Below, one piece after another: positions 1 through 9,479 of a DNA stretch of 24,321 nt. Within the stretch, counting starts at the first letter, position 1. Each line of letters opens with the position of its first letter. Source of the stretch: Phaeoceros laevis. Lineage: Eukaryota > Anthocerotophyta > Anthocerotopsida > Notothyladales. The notes beneath the pieces were generated by a model that saw only the letters and a list, made by a program, of their open reading frames with translations, was not told where the DNA came from and did not search any database. Position numbers and translations under genes: made by a program. The stretch is from assembly GCA_049999765.1 (NCBI GenBank), contig JBNGIQ010007598.1, forward strand, positions 1 through 24,321. The letters run 5' to 3'.

Positions 1-1189
1 TCTGTGAATCTTTCTGGGGGCAGGCGGTGCTCCAGGTTGTTGCCGGTTCCCTGGCGGTACACATGTGGAGGGCTGCGGCAGGTCGAGTGCCTACAGCAGT
101 TGGCGCTTCTGGTCCTGCTGCCAATACAAGGGGGGCACGAGCTAGCATCCCTATGTCTTTTTTTCCCATGACGTCGATGCAGGAGCAGCTGGCTACAGGG
201 AGCAGCACTCCACCTAGTTTCCTCAGCTTTTGGCTATGGCGGCCCGGTCAACGCCTGTTTGACTGCATATCGTGCCTTCGTTTCTCTTCCGCTACTTTGC
301 TACTCCCCTGCCATCGCATCTCCACCGTCCGAGCTCCATTTTCATAGGTCTTAGTGTCACTTTCTTCACCCCTTTCTTGCATCCCCACATTCTTTCACAT
401 TCCTGCTACACTTCCTTGTCTTCCTGTCTGGCGCTTGGACCGCCAGTAAGTATATTGCAATCGTCACAACAGCGCTGTCCATTTCATCCTAACTTTCTAT
501 ATTCCTTGTTGTTCTCTGTTGTTTTGTGGCTGCACCTTGCTGGCTGCTTACAGTGTTTGATCTTTATTGCCTCCTGCCGTATGCTCGTAGCTTCACCCGA
601 GTACCTTGCTCTCACACTGCCTCCGACGTCATTTACACCTTCTGTTTTCTCTCCTCTCACGCTCATCTTCCTTTTCAGTTCACTGTCATATCCATTCTTC
701 ATACTGCCCAGCTTTGGCGTCTTCACTCTTCCCACGCGGAAACTGTGCATCAGATTCTCAGTTTTCACTATCCCCTAGTCTGATTTTTCATTGTCGATCT
801 CACAATTGCGTGTGCACTACATACGACAGTCTTGGGCTGTAGGGATTATTGTTGCTTAAGCCAGGAGGTCGGGATCATGATACTTACTTGGCGCATGCCA
901 ATCAATGTGTGATATCTTCAACCATGCAACCTCATCGGCCTCCGTTTGTTCGTCATCACTTTTATGTGGTCATAAAGGGCAAAGTCCCAGGGATCTACCA
1001 GTCTTGGGACACATGTTGCAATCAGGTACAGGGTTTTAAAGGCGCGACTTCAAAGGATTTCCAGACTTGCCATCAACTCAAGCCTGGGTCATAACACGAC
1101 TTGGACAGGATGCCATGTTACCTCTGTTTCCTTGAAGGATTTGCAGCACTTTCTAGATTTGATGCTCTGTTACTGCCCATTGTTCTCAA
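1..1189. other. No supportable gene; pyrimidine-rich stretch
   Basis: Several open frames of 60-168 codons overlap here on both strands, but none shows a recognisable motif, a consistent frame or a domain. About 250-780 is strongly C/T-rich on the plus strand, which by itself lengthens open frames by depleting stop codons in some phases. I see no tRNA, rRNA or clear promoter. It could be intergenic DNA or an old element too decayed to recognise. Confidence 0.5.
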
Positions 1190-1547
1190 TGTGCATCCTT
1201 TCAACGTTACACTATGGATTGTTGTTCTAAAGATTTGCTAGTAGCTGGGTGTCAGTTTGAGAACTGTTTAACACACAGGCGGCTCCCAAGTAATGAAACT
1301 CTTACAGAAGACGGCTGCAGGCTTTGTGTGGTCGAAGGTCCGACATGGTACATTATATAAGGATACATGTCCATCCTTTCAACGTTATACTAAGGATCAT
1401 TGCTCTAAGGATTGCTAGTAGCTGGGTGTCAGTTTGTGATTTGTACAACAAACAGCCGGGCTCCAAGTCGCGAAATTCTTGCAGCACACGACTGCAGGAT
1501 TTGTGTGTGAAATCCAATGAGGTCCATTATATAAAGGATGGCTGCTC
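1190..1547 (+). repeat. Tandem duplication, period 179 bp
   Basis: Unit 1 starts at 1190 (tgtgcatcctttcaacgtta) and unit 2 at 1369 (tgtccatcctttcaacgtta). Both continue through the shared core gctagtagctgggtgtcag, a block containing ctcccaagt/ctccaagtc, and an end with attatata. The two units are clearly diverged. Each ends in a TATA-like motif, and the second lies about 170 bp upstream of the first ATG of the F-box-like gene, so the array may have been promoter DNA. Confidence 0.8.
1528..1535 (+). promoter_or_regulatory. TATA-like box upstream of the F-box-like gene
   Basis: TATATAAA at 1528-1535, followed by gg. The equivalent place in the preceding repeat unit reads TATATAA at 1354-1360. 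Spacing to the ATG at 1706 would leave a 5' leader of roughly 140 nt. No transcript evidence is available. Confidence 0.35.
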
Positions 1548-1705
1548 ACAGGGGTGGAAGAGTGTGCAACAGGGTCACTGCTGGGAGGTTAGCTGGAAGA
1601 CCTCATATGCAGGCTGGGTAACAACGCTGAGTGCTTAGTACAGCTACGGAAATTGCACAGACATGCACACAGCCAACCCAGCTGTAGGCTTTAGACTCGG
1701 TGGAT

Positions 1706-3009
1706 ATGCAAGGTGCACTCAACCAGTTCACTAAGCGTGAACATGGGCAGGATAATGTTGCTCAGGTTAACCGTAGATTGCCTGCCTGGGAGAACCTCCC
1801 CACAGATGCATGGGAAGCCATTCTCCTTCTCATCTCACCCACTGATTGGGTGTACCTCTCAACGACAAGTAAGTACATGCGCCAAACTCTTTGGACTCCA
1901 GCTCTTCGGCAGCGATATTGTAAGCACTTTGGCATACAGCAGTGCCTCACTTGCGGTATTCCTGCAGCCACATCTTGGCATGTGGAGGTGCACTACCGTG
2001 AAGCACACAATGTTGATATTACACGGCCCCAAGCATATGATTATATGGAATTGTTAGATGATTTCAATGGTTCAGGAGCATGGTATGGAGGCCGTTGAAT
2101 ATGACACACCTATGTCGGAGGTACTAGTTCACACTCGGGTCCAACGTTGGTATAGGATTCATGAGCAATTCCAAAACTTGTTCAAGATCTGGGCAGATGA
2201 TGACTATCACGATGGCAAATCTACCGCCGAGATATGGATACTGAGGGTATGATCATTGTCCAGATCTCTCCCAATGTCTACATTGAAGCTAAATCCATAT
2301 TGGACATGCCAAAGAATGTTATCCAAAATATTTTTTTCTTCCTGCCATTTCCAGACCTCATCAGACTGCTAGCAGTCAACACACAATTCCGTAGTAGCTA
2401 TGAGGACCGCAGCTTTCGCATAGCTTATGCTGAAAAGTGGGATGTCCATCTATGTGCTAATGCTTTCTCCTATTCGATTTGGCATGGCAACTACAACTAC
2501 ATGTTCCATACAAGCATAATCGTTTTGCAGGCATGTCACAGTATGAATACCAGCCTTTCTCGGACATGATCAGCGCCTACCTGTACTCCAATGACTTTGA
2601 TGACATCCTCCTACCCAAGTTCGAATGGGAGTGCAAATTTGGGTCGTACATTCACTTCATGCGGCCACCTGCTGAATATTCTATACAGGACTGTGTCTCC
2701 CTCCGCTAGTATATTTCTCAACGCTTCGCAGCCTGAGAATATGATGATTGGGAGGACAGTGCATTTGCAGCACAGCAAGCTGAAATCGCGACACAGCAGG
2801 AAGACTCAGCTTCCCGTCTTGCACTTTGGGATGAACAGTTGGACCTAATACCGCTACCATCCAGCCCAACATGGGGTCCCAGATCAGTTCTCAACCCCTT
2901 TACAGAGTACTCAGGGGAATTGTCCAGCCACTATACTCCATTTGACTCCGATTCTGATACACCAGACACTGTCTTTGACTTGTTGTATGCTTCAACTCAT
3001 TGCCTTTGA
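1706..3009 (+). pseudogene. Broken gene with two F-box-like motifs
   Basis: The reading starts at ATG 1706 (an in-frame GTG lies two codons upstream). Residues about 27-72 look like an F-box: LPTDAWEAILLLISPTDW, then a Leu/Ser-rich segment, LWTPALRQRYCKHFG. A pair CLTC and an H-x3-H follow, perhaps metal-binding. The reading moves to a second frame near 2095, back near 2235, and there a second F-box-like stretch appears (2301-2450: ILDMPKNVIQNIFFFLPF, then AYAEKW). It shifts again near 2525 and runs to TGA 3007 with in-frame TAG at 2707 and TGA at 2734. The C-terminus is acidic and Ser-rich. F-box proteins are substrate receptors of SCF ubiquitin ligases; this copy cannot make an intact one as written. 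Coding character continues across each shift at the nucleotide level, so frameshifts are likelier than introns. Confidence 0.55.
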
Positions 3010-3883
3010 TTTGCCGATTGCTTTCGCTGCTTGCTCCTCATTCTGGTAAATACTTATGTCGTTTTGGTTTATCATTCATTCTACTACCCGCAGCTACTAT
3101 CTACCATGCAGGTTTCCTAACAAACAGCCCGTAGGATGGTTGACCCGCCCGTAGATCTGGATGATTGACAGCCACTTGGGACCTTTGATCAGTCCCCCAT
3201 ACCTTTACTACAAGTGCTCAGTTTTTCCTTAAGCTGTATAGGACTTATTTCGCATTCACTCAACGATGTACAACTTCTATTTTTCTGAAGCCCTTTATTT
3301 ATACTATAATGTTGTAGACATGTTGTTTTCTTATAGTCAGGACTGATCATTGTTATGTCAGTCTTCACTCTCATGGTTTTCTTGCTCACTCCGGCACAAC
3401 CAGGAATACCAACCAATTGACAGGTTACTCTACACCCCACAGTCCTCGCTCTACTTCATGTGTTAAATTTCTTTTGAGGCTGTTGCCATGTGAGCTGAGT
3501 GATTATGTGAGCTCGGTTACTAGGCCCGGCTCTGTACTGTGTTATAGATCATGACCAGAAATGCCTTTCTCACACCATGCTGTAGTCAACCGGGATTCTG
3601 AAGATCTATCCACATTCGGCAGACCGGAGAAGGACAAGTCCACTGCGCATTTTGATGGGAGGAGGATAAGTCCCCTTCATGCTCCATTCAAATTAGCTTG
3701 CTAGGAGAAGGATTAGTCCACTCCAACTTACAATGTTCTTTTTCATGACACATCTTGCCCTGGCCTTATCCTACGATCCGTCTTTTGCTCTCATTATCGT
3801 CCTATAATACCAAAATCTGTAAATACGCATATTATCTTCCGTCAACATCCTAACCTCTACTTTGCACCACTTTCGTAGCCTTC
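3010..3883. other. Intergenic stretch without a supportable gene
   Basis: No frame on either strand shows motifs or sustained coding character. The only structure I noticed is a set of three short, related palindromic motifs at 3626-3722, listed separately. Confidence 0.5.
3626..3722 (+). repeat. Three copies of a 19-bp motif with a GGAY-GTCC core
   Basis: ggagaaggacaagtccact (3626-3644), ggaggaggataagtcccct (3658-3676) and ggagaaggattagtccact (3704-3722). The spacings are 32 and 46 bp. The core ggac-aa-gtcc of the first copy is a perfect 4+4 palindrome; the others deviate by one or two bases. Repeated short palindromes could be binding sites for a dimeric protein, but no gene start can be tied to them. 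Confidence 0.55.
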
Positions 3884-4462
3884 ATGCAAGTCTTCTCCAC
3901 CTCAGATTTTCCTCTTTCCTCTTCTGCTGAGTTCCAAATTCCAACATTCTCCTATAGCCTTTGCATGCTATCCTCAACCCATGCCTATAGATATGGGCAT
4001 GCAACCCATCATTTCCAACCTCATTGTCCCTTGTCCTTGAAATCCATGCCTCTACCAGAAGGCCTCCCCGCTCTCCAATACTACCACCTGCTACTTCCCA
4101 GAGCTGCTATACTCCGAGCAAACATGGTGGTCACGCACAGCGGCCGCAATACTCAAAGGCAATTCTCACGAACGCCACCACCAGCTCTATTCATCTTATC
4201 TCCGCCGCCGCCTACACGGATGCAAGTTTTGCTAGCCCCACGGACACCAGCGGCACCAGTATTCTCTTCAGCATCACTAGATCGCTCTCCAAATCACTAT
4301 GGCACAGATTCTGAAGAAGGATCCGCCTCCGCTGCACAAGATTCGTCCTCAAATTCTTGTCCAAGTGTACGCTCGCCATCCTCTGGCTCAGTTACATCTA
4401 TCTCCAGTGATGATAGTGTGTCATCTACCTCCAGTGATGATAGTGTGTCAGCAGCATTCTAA
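3884..4462 (+). CDS. Possible Ser/Pro-rich hypothetical protein
   Basis: One open frame of 192 codons from ATG 3884 to TAA 4460. I recognise no domain. The middle is Pro-rich (PPPALF, SPPPPT) and the end is an acidic Ser tail in which SISSDDSVS and STSSDDSVS come from a 27-bp tandem duplication. The composition predicts disorder. Low-complexity DNA can stay open by chance, and there is no splice or promoter evidence. It could be an exon of a longer plus-strand gene, or a chance frame. Confidence 0.25.
   Translation: MQVFSTSDFPLSSSAEFQIPTFSYSLCMLSSTHAYRYGHATHHFQPHCPLSLKSMPLPEGLPALQYYHLLLPRAAILRANMVVTHSGRNTQRQFSRTPPPALFILSPPPPTRMQVLLAPRTPAAPVFSSASLDRSPNHYGTDSEEGSASAAQDSSSNSCPSVRSPSSGSVTSISSDDSVSSTSSDDSVSAAF
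4402..4450 (+). repeat. 27-bp tandem duplication coding SSDDSVS
   Basis: ctccagtgatgatagtgtgt starts at 4402 and recurs at 4429, exact over at least 22 bp. The period of 27 preserves the reading frame and duplicates nine residues of the acidic Ser tail. Confidence 0.85.
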
Positions 4463-5511
4463 AGTTCGTCAAGGAGCAAGAAAGTTTGACACAAGTAAGA
4501 TCAAACAAGATTCCAGCTCACCACATTTTGCATTCATGTCCACCAGGCATACGCCTCACAGGGACATATTGTGGTGCCCTTACGCGAAATAATAGTCAAT
4601 TTTTCCTGGAATCAGGCTGGTTCCTACTATGTTTTTTCGCTCTTGCTGTATGCACTCAGCTTATTCGCACTACCACAGTATTTAAAGAATGTTTGACACG
4701 TACTGTAACACATCACGAGTTGCTCCATCTACGAAGACGGTGTGTTACTTCGTCAGAAGTCCATCTCTTGTAAATTTTTTGGTTTTAGTTGACAATATAC
4801 TTGTGAGGGACACTTTAAATTAATCCATACACGCCTGTGTAAACGGTACCTTGCCTAAGTAGACTAGGATGGCTGCCACTTCAACCAACAGCAGTTATCC
4901 ACACAAGGCATTGTTTTTGCTTGATTCATACATCCACTGCTCCAAGCAGCACTCACGATGTGCCCTTCAAAGTGTTGTTACACACTCAGCTGGCATGCGC
5001 TGCAGCAGTAACCCTGCCTTACACTTACGTCACCGCTTCACTCAGCATACATCAATTGCAATCAATCATAACAGATACCTGTCAGAGGGCCGCAATATCT
5101 CTCTCTACCATAAAATCCAATACCTAATAATGCACCACACTAACGGACCACGTCATCAAGCATTCACCAGCTGTCTCACTTCAGCTGTCCCACGTAAACA
5201 CCGCCTCACTCACTATTTTCAGCATACATCGATTGCAATCACCCACATTAGATACCAGTCGGATGGCTGCCATATCTCTTCTCTCCATCAATATCCAGAA
5301 GTTGATCCTGCACCACGCTAGCTATCCACGTCATCAAGCACTCTCTCTGGGGGCACAATGCACTACTCCATCTGTCGCACAACCATATACTTATTTTTAC
5401 ACCTGAACCGCACATTCTTTTCATCACTGCAGTTCTCTGTACTCAAAAACCTAACCAGCGCCACTTCTCAGCTTCTTCATCGCCACTACACTCACGAACT
5501 CTAGCTACTCA
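4463..5511. other. Region without a supportable gene
   Basis: Open frames here (for example 4486-4773 and 4869-5321) are short, overlap in different frames and show no motif. The frame starting at ATG 4869 runs straight through a tandem duplication at 5043-5340, which argues against a conserved protein. Confidence 0.45.
5043..5340 (+). repeat. Diverged tandem duplication, period about 177 bp
   Basis: cagcatacatcaattgcaat at 5043 and cagcatacatcgattgcaat at 5220 open two related units. Shared marks follow in order: agatacc(t/a)gtc, (g)ccatatctct-like, tgcaccac, and cacgtcatcaagca (5149 and 5327). Copy 2 is shorter and ends near 5340. Unit length is close to the 179-bp array at 1190, but I see no sequence similarity between the two arrays. 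Confidence 0.7.
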
Positions 5512-5816
5512 TGGATGAACCATCACCCACTCGCCGCCGCCTTGTCTATCCAGTCACCCACAATCCTTCCCTGCCTTCTCCACTGCAATCTCCCTCGCAA
5601 GTTTTTACACCTCAGCTATCACATCCACACTACCACCATGCTCCTCCACTTTCAACACTAGCTTCTTCATCATCCTTTGTGTCGGCACGCCCGCAGCCCG
5701 CCACCTTTCCAGCGCACACAACAACATCACTCACCCTCACGTCCTATGTTACGACCATCCATCAGCTCCTACTCCCCACCAGTCTCTCAGCTACAAGCTC
5801 TTCGCCAGCCATCTAG
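5512..5816 (+). CDS. Possible start of a Pro/Ser-rich protein
   Basis: ATG 5512 opens MDEPSPTRRRLVYP, then Pro/Ser/His-rich sequence to a TAG near 5814. An overlapping frame (5677-6318) is equally rich in Pro, Ser and Gln. No domain is recognisable. It could be the 5' part of the gene whose remnant reads out at 6240-6547, with shifts or introns between them, but I cannot prove continuity. Confidence 0.2.
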
Positions 5817-6239
5817 TCAATCGCCATCCACCCAGTCATCTGTTTTCCTCGTGTCATATCATTACCGTCTTCGTATTATACAGCCACTTCTACCCAACAC
5901 AATGCACACACACCAACAGCTACATATTGGCCCTTTACCGCGTCCCATGAACAGCAACCTAGACATGACCAACAAACAACAAGCTTCAGCAGTCAATATA
6001 TCAACTCCATCACATTCAGGTTCGCTTCAGCCCAGGAATACATTGGCTTTCGTTGATATTCCCATTCCTTCTATCTATTCTCATTACTCCGGTTTCTCAT
6101 TTCAGGAGCACAAACCAAACATCACGATACCACGGTACAGGATGCAACAGAGACTCAGCACCATTCACCAGTCGCCACAACTGCTACAAACGACTTGCAT
6201 CTTCATCACAGCTCTGCAACTTCTCCAAGGACCATTTGT

Positions 6240-6547
6240 ATTGCAGACTTTGACGATTTGGTCAAAGATGCGGCAGACTGACCCTCACAGCGACGATGGC
6301 CAAACTCAGTCAAGATAGAGAAACCTAATCTTAGGTTCGCAGTCAACAATGATTTTCATCATCACATAAAACTCTGGAGAGATAGACATTATTCCGATGG
6401 GGCATGCACAATGCCCAGGGTAGGGCAGACGTTGCTTTGCTTCTACAGGAATTCTTACAAGTTTTTCAGCTACCATTGTTTCAAGGAAATATGACTCTCT
6501 CAGATGTCATATCCAAACTCTCTGACATTCTAGAATTTCCAAGTTAA
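6240..6547 (+). pseudogene. Degenerate coding block, C-terminal part of an unknown protein
   Basis: Frame one reads IADFDDLVKDAAD, then a TGA (6279), then continues sensibly (KPNLRFAVNNDF, HIKLWRDRHY). Near 6395 the sense moves to another frame: GMHNAQGRADVALLLQEF, QLPLFQGNMTLSDVISKL, ending at TAA 6545. The mix of charged and hydrophobic residues looks like real protein, unlike the neighbouring Pro/Ser-rich frames. I do not recognise the family. The stop lies 41 bp from the stop of the minus-strand RNase H gene, so the two would be convergent. Confidence 0.35.
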
Positions 6548-6588
6548 TATTACCAACCATTACCTTCTGTAGCTACTCCGTCGCCATA

Positions 6589-6617
6589 TCATACGAATTC
6601 GCTCAAGAAAGGAGTCA
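6589..6617 (-). other. RNase H1-like gene: last coding exon
   Basis: The acceptor is a TG-rich tract ending gtgcag at 6618. It joins in phase 1 to the previous exon and reads VTPFLSEFV then TGA (6591-6589). Support is only the phase match and splice signal. Confidence 0.45.
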
Positions 6618-6695
6618 CTGCACACACACACAAAATTGGGGAATCCAATCGCCAATTCTCCCGTCAAAAACAGTTATCAAGCAACACATGCCTAC

Positions 6696-6747
6696 CAGGA
6701 GCGCTCAAAGCTTCCACACCAGCTTTAGCAGCAGCCACATTCTCCGC
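6696..6747 (-). other. RNase H1-like gene: exon with the last catalytic position
   Basis: The acceptor is cgtag (6748-6752) and the donor GTAGGC starts at 6695. It reads AENVAAAKAGVEALSAP. Joined to the previous exon it gives FEICEIDQAENVAAAKAGVE, which aligns without gaps to the F-x-I-x-H-V-x-R-x-x-N-x-x-A-D-x-L-A pattern of plant RNase H1. The usual Asp is Ala here. The upstream intron is 80 bp and the downstream one 78 bp. Confidence 0.6.
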
Positions 6748-6827
6748 CTACGACACATGATCCACCCCTTAGCCATCAAAACATTCAAGACCATAACAAG
6801 GTGAACAGACCCCACATGAGCACATAC

Positions 6828-6932
6828 CTGATCAATCTCGCATATTTCGAATCTCTCAAATGGCTGAGACAGAAGCACTACCTCCCTGTGGTACATCCTT
6901 AACTCTGTACTTACAGGCATAGCACCACCAAC
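6828..6932 (-). other. RNase H1-like gene: exon after the Copia-bearing intron
   Basis: The acceptor is tatatcag (ends 6933) and the donor GTATGT starts at 6827. The exon is exactly 35 codons, phase 0 on both sides. It reads VGGAMPVSTELRMYHREVV, then a segment ending FERFEICEIDQ. It continues the RNase H fold (G-x-W-x-V...L...F-x-F-x-I), with Met where Trp is usual. Its partner exon lies at 14393-14250 on the far side of the transposon. Confidence 0.7.
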
Positions 6933-7009
6933 CTGATATATCATCACACCTGCATCAGTACACGTGGTCTCATCTGACTAATCTGACCTGAGACTCATGT
7001 TCTACACAT

Positions 7010-7146
7010 CATACTGCCTTTATAAGCAAGCTACGGACATCAATTTTGTGTAGTCCGAGAACATGACCGCGAGACATCATGTTGCTGCAAATCACAGCAG
7101 TAATACACTGCTCCTAAAACCCCTTGTCAATAGTGACCCCTGCATT
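7010..7146. repeat. Left part of the intron repeat unit split by Copia
   Basis: This stretch together with 13510-13582 makes one 210-bp unit whose second copy is 13583-13792. Shared marks include a(c)aagcaagctac, cacagcagtaat/tacagcagtatt, and catactgcc/catactatc at the unit start. Copies are diverged, very roughly 70-75% identical by eye. Confidence 0.65.
7142..7146. other. Target-site duplication of the Copia element (left)
   Basis: gcatt flanks the element here and again at 13505-13509. Five bases is the usual duplication length for Ty1/copia integrase. The match also fixes the LTR borders. Confidence 0.85.
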
Positions 7147-7403
7147 TACAGATCTAGGCGTAGGATCGATGTAGCACAAGAGAATAAAGATTGATTTATA
7201 TCTTGGTCGCTAGGACCGTGTGGCTTTAAGCCGTGTGTGTGTCGTTTCACGGGAGTATGAAACTAACCGTCATGAGACGCATCATTCTATGAACCGCTAC
7301 GTCTATACGAAACGTCATTAGCGTTTTGTATCTACTTAATGCATATATAATTAATTAATCTGCCTACTTAATACCGTGCCATAACTGGGTAGGTATTTCC
7401 CTA
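7147..7403 (-). repeat. Copia 3' LTR (257 bp)
   Basis: It matches 13246-13504 end to end with four substitutions and one 2-bp indel in a GT run (7229-7240 region). In element orientation it begins TAGGGAAATACC and ends CTAGATCTGTA, so the termini are TA...TA rather than TG...CA. Three of the four substitutions (near 7275, 7310, 7336) are CG/TG or CG/CA differences. AT-rich TATA-like stretches lie at 7338-7358 and 7191-7202. Confidence 0.95.
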
Positions 7404-7412
7404 CTCTCACTT
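7404..7412 (-). other. Probable polypurine tract
   Basis: AAGTGAGAG (minus strand) directly precedes the 3' LTR, where plus-strand priming would occur. It is short and not purely purine, so this call rests on position. Confidence 0.45.
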
Positions 7413-7517
7413 AGGAAGATTCATTTACTTCCGATGCGCCAAACTTACGCTCCCGCTTTGCACCTGAAGCTTACTTGCCAGTCTCGCCGCCGGTGTCATT
7501 GCCGCCGCATCTGAGCC

Positions 7518-7931
7518 ATGGAGGTCCAGCCAGGTTTCCAACCCGGAGTGCTATTGCTGGCTGTCATCCTTGCGCTGGTGATGCTCGCAGTTGTTCGCCG
7601 CCGCCGTCCATGTGCCCTCTGTGCAGAATTTGCCAAGTTATGCAGTGCTGAAGCAGAGTTAGAAGCAGCTCACGCTCGGTGGAGGCTGCTGCAGGGTTTC
7701 CCCAGACTCGTGCCAGATGCGCCATTCCGAATGCTGCCCAACTGTATGGATAGATTCTTGTATGCTGGCTCCGAATTCACTGAGGAAGGAAGGCTTATTC
7801 TCCGTTATGGTAGCTTCCACCCTTGTTTGGTTGCGCTTACTGCTCTAGATTGCATACTTGCTGACTTGGCTCCCACTAACCCTCTGTCTGGGTGCTGTGT
7901 GCAGAGCCATGGCATCGGTGTACTACCATGA
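7518..7931 (+). CDS. Antisense ORF inside Copia, predicted membrane-anchored 137-aa protein
   Basis: ATG 7518 sits in a good start context (gagccATGG). Residues about 11-26 are a hydrophobic helix (VLLLAVILALVMLAVV) followed by RRRR, typical of a signal anchor. Then comes a Cys pair (PCALC), an Ala/Glu-rich probable helix (SAEAELEAAHARWRLL), and a segment with CMDRFLYAGSEF and GRLILRYGSF. I do not recognise the family. It lies between pol and the 3' LTR on the strand opposite to the element's genes, in sequence more GC-rich than its flanks. Options: an accessory antisense ORF, a captured host exon with its leader, or a chance frame. The last 15 codons may read past a splice site. Confidence 0.5.
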   Translation: MEVQPGFQPGVLLLAVILALVMLAVVRRRRPCALCAEFAKLCSAEAELEAAHARWRLLQGFPRLVPDAPFRMLPNCMDRFLYAGSEFTEEGRLILRYGSFHPCLVALTALDCILADLAPTNPLSGCCVQSHGIGVLP

Positions 7932-8006
7932 TGCCTACCCGAAGGTTTAAGGAGACACAGAGACAACAGTTCTGAACACCTATCTGCCTTCCGTGGATGC
8001 AGGGAT

Positions 8007-9470
8007 TCATGGGCTATCAGCTAGTCCCAGAGCTCTACAGAACTTGTTGTGCTTGTCCTTGGATAGTGCCTTTGTGAGGACGTCAGCAAGATTATCGTTA
8101 GTAGAGACATACTGCAGATTCACTTGACCATTTCCTACCACCTGTCGGATGAAATGGTGTTTAATTTCTATATGTTTTGTTCTAGCATGCATGATAGGGT
8201 TTTGTGCTAATGCTACGGCCGACTGGTTGTCGCATAGCATTAGTGTTGGTGCCTGCTGTGGTTCACCCAAGGATGCTAATAACTCTCTGGTGTACACAAT
8301 CTCCTGTGATGCAGTGGTTGTGGCTGAGTATTCAGCTTCAGTAGAAGATAGTGCAACTACAAATTGCTTCTTACTATACCACGAGATGACCGTGGCATCC
8401 CACTCTGAGATTCCAAGTATCAGACAATTGGCAGATATTGAATGCCTGGTGTCATGATCTGTGGCCCAATCAGCATCACAGAAACAGGTAAGTAGTAAGT
8501 TTTCTGGCCGATGTCTATACACCAGTCCAAGCTTTGGAGTCCCTTTGAGATAACGGAACACTCTTTGCACTGCTGCCCAGTGTGAAGCCCCATAGCATGT
8601 CAAGAATTGGGAGGTGACTCCCACTGAGTGAGACAAGTCTGGACGTGTCCAATTTCTGCAATAGATCAAGGAGGCGACTGCTGGCCTGTAAGGCACTTTC
8701 TCCATTTGCTGGCGTTCATCCTCAGTTTGAGGTGACTGATCCTTACTTAGCTTCTCTCCCACTGCCATAGGAGTGGGCGCTGGCTTACAGTCTGTCATCC
8801 TGAATCTTGCAAGGATTTGGCTTATATACTGAGCTTGACGTATCAGCACTGTGTGTGTAGCAAGACTCTGTATGATTTCTATGCCAAGGAACCAGGTAAG
8901 CTTCCCGAGATCAGTCATAGAAAATTCCGAGGTCAGGATAGCCTTCACCTTTGCCATAAGCTTTGGATTGCTGGAGATAAGTATAGCGTCATCCACATAC
9001 AATGCCAGGTAAATAACACCATTGCTGTCCTCCAGAATTCCATTAAGAAATGCAGTTTTGACGTCCATGTGCTCCATTGCATAGTCCCTTTGTGCAGCTA
9101 TAGCAAACAGAGATCGTACGGACGTGACTCTTACAACTGGAGAAAATGTCTCGGTATAATCTAGCCCTTCCACCTGGCTATAGCCTCTAGCTACAAGTCG
9201 GGCTTTGTACTTGAAAATACTTCCATCCGCTGCCAGCTTCTTCTTAAATACCCATTTACACGTGACTGCTTTTCTTCCCGGAGGTAAGTCCTCAAGTGTC
9301 CATGTCCCATTATCAATCAATTATTGATATTCAGAGTCTATGGCTACTTTCCATTTAGCAGCTTCTGACGAGCTAAGTGCCTCTTTGTAGGAGAGAGGCT
9401 CACCAAGACTTTCAGGGTTACTGTCCTCCTGAACGAGAAATGATGAGTACGTTAAAGGTTTGTTTACCCA
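8007..9470 (-). pseudogene. Copia pol: reverse transcriptase and RNase H, with internal deletion
   Basis: The reading passes a TAA at 9321-9323 (…SEYQ, stop, LIDNGTW) and continues in frame. Motifs: CKWVFKKK, KARLVARGYSQVEGLDY, FSPVV, palm motif DVKTAFLNG, catalytic YVDD in ALYVDDAILIS, DLGKLTWFLGIEI, RNase H in the order CDADWA, LSSTEAEY, CDNQSA and KHIEIKHHF, ending ADVLTKAL and TGA 8007. Only 12 residues separate the palm motif FLNG from YVDD (junction about 9018-9044), where Ty1/copia enzymes have several dozen more, including the motif B region. The deletion keeps frame. RT cannot be active; RNase H looks complete. Confidence 0.9.
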
Positions 9471-9479
9471 TTCATCTGG

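Noticed and set aside
272-778. 168-codon plus-strand frame as a membrane protein
   Set aside because: The hydrophobicity comes from C/T-rich DNA (Phe, Leu, Ser, Pro codons); overlapping frames look the same and there is no motif.
6748-6750. TAG in the RNase H1-like gene as a nonsense mutation (…HVS, stop, AENV)
   Set aside because: Using it as the AG acceptor gives a gapless match to the family (FEICEIDQAENV) and a normal 80-bp intron.
8149-8457. Plus-strand open frame of 102 codons opposite the Copia RNase H
   Set aside because: It lies fully antisense to the conserved RNase H coding sequence (LSSTEAEY, CDNQSA) and has no features of its own.
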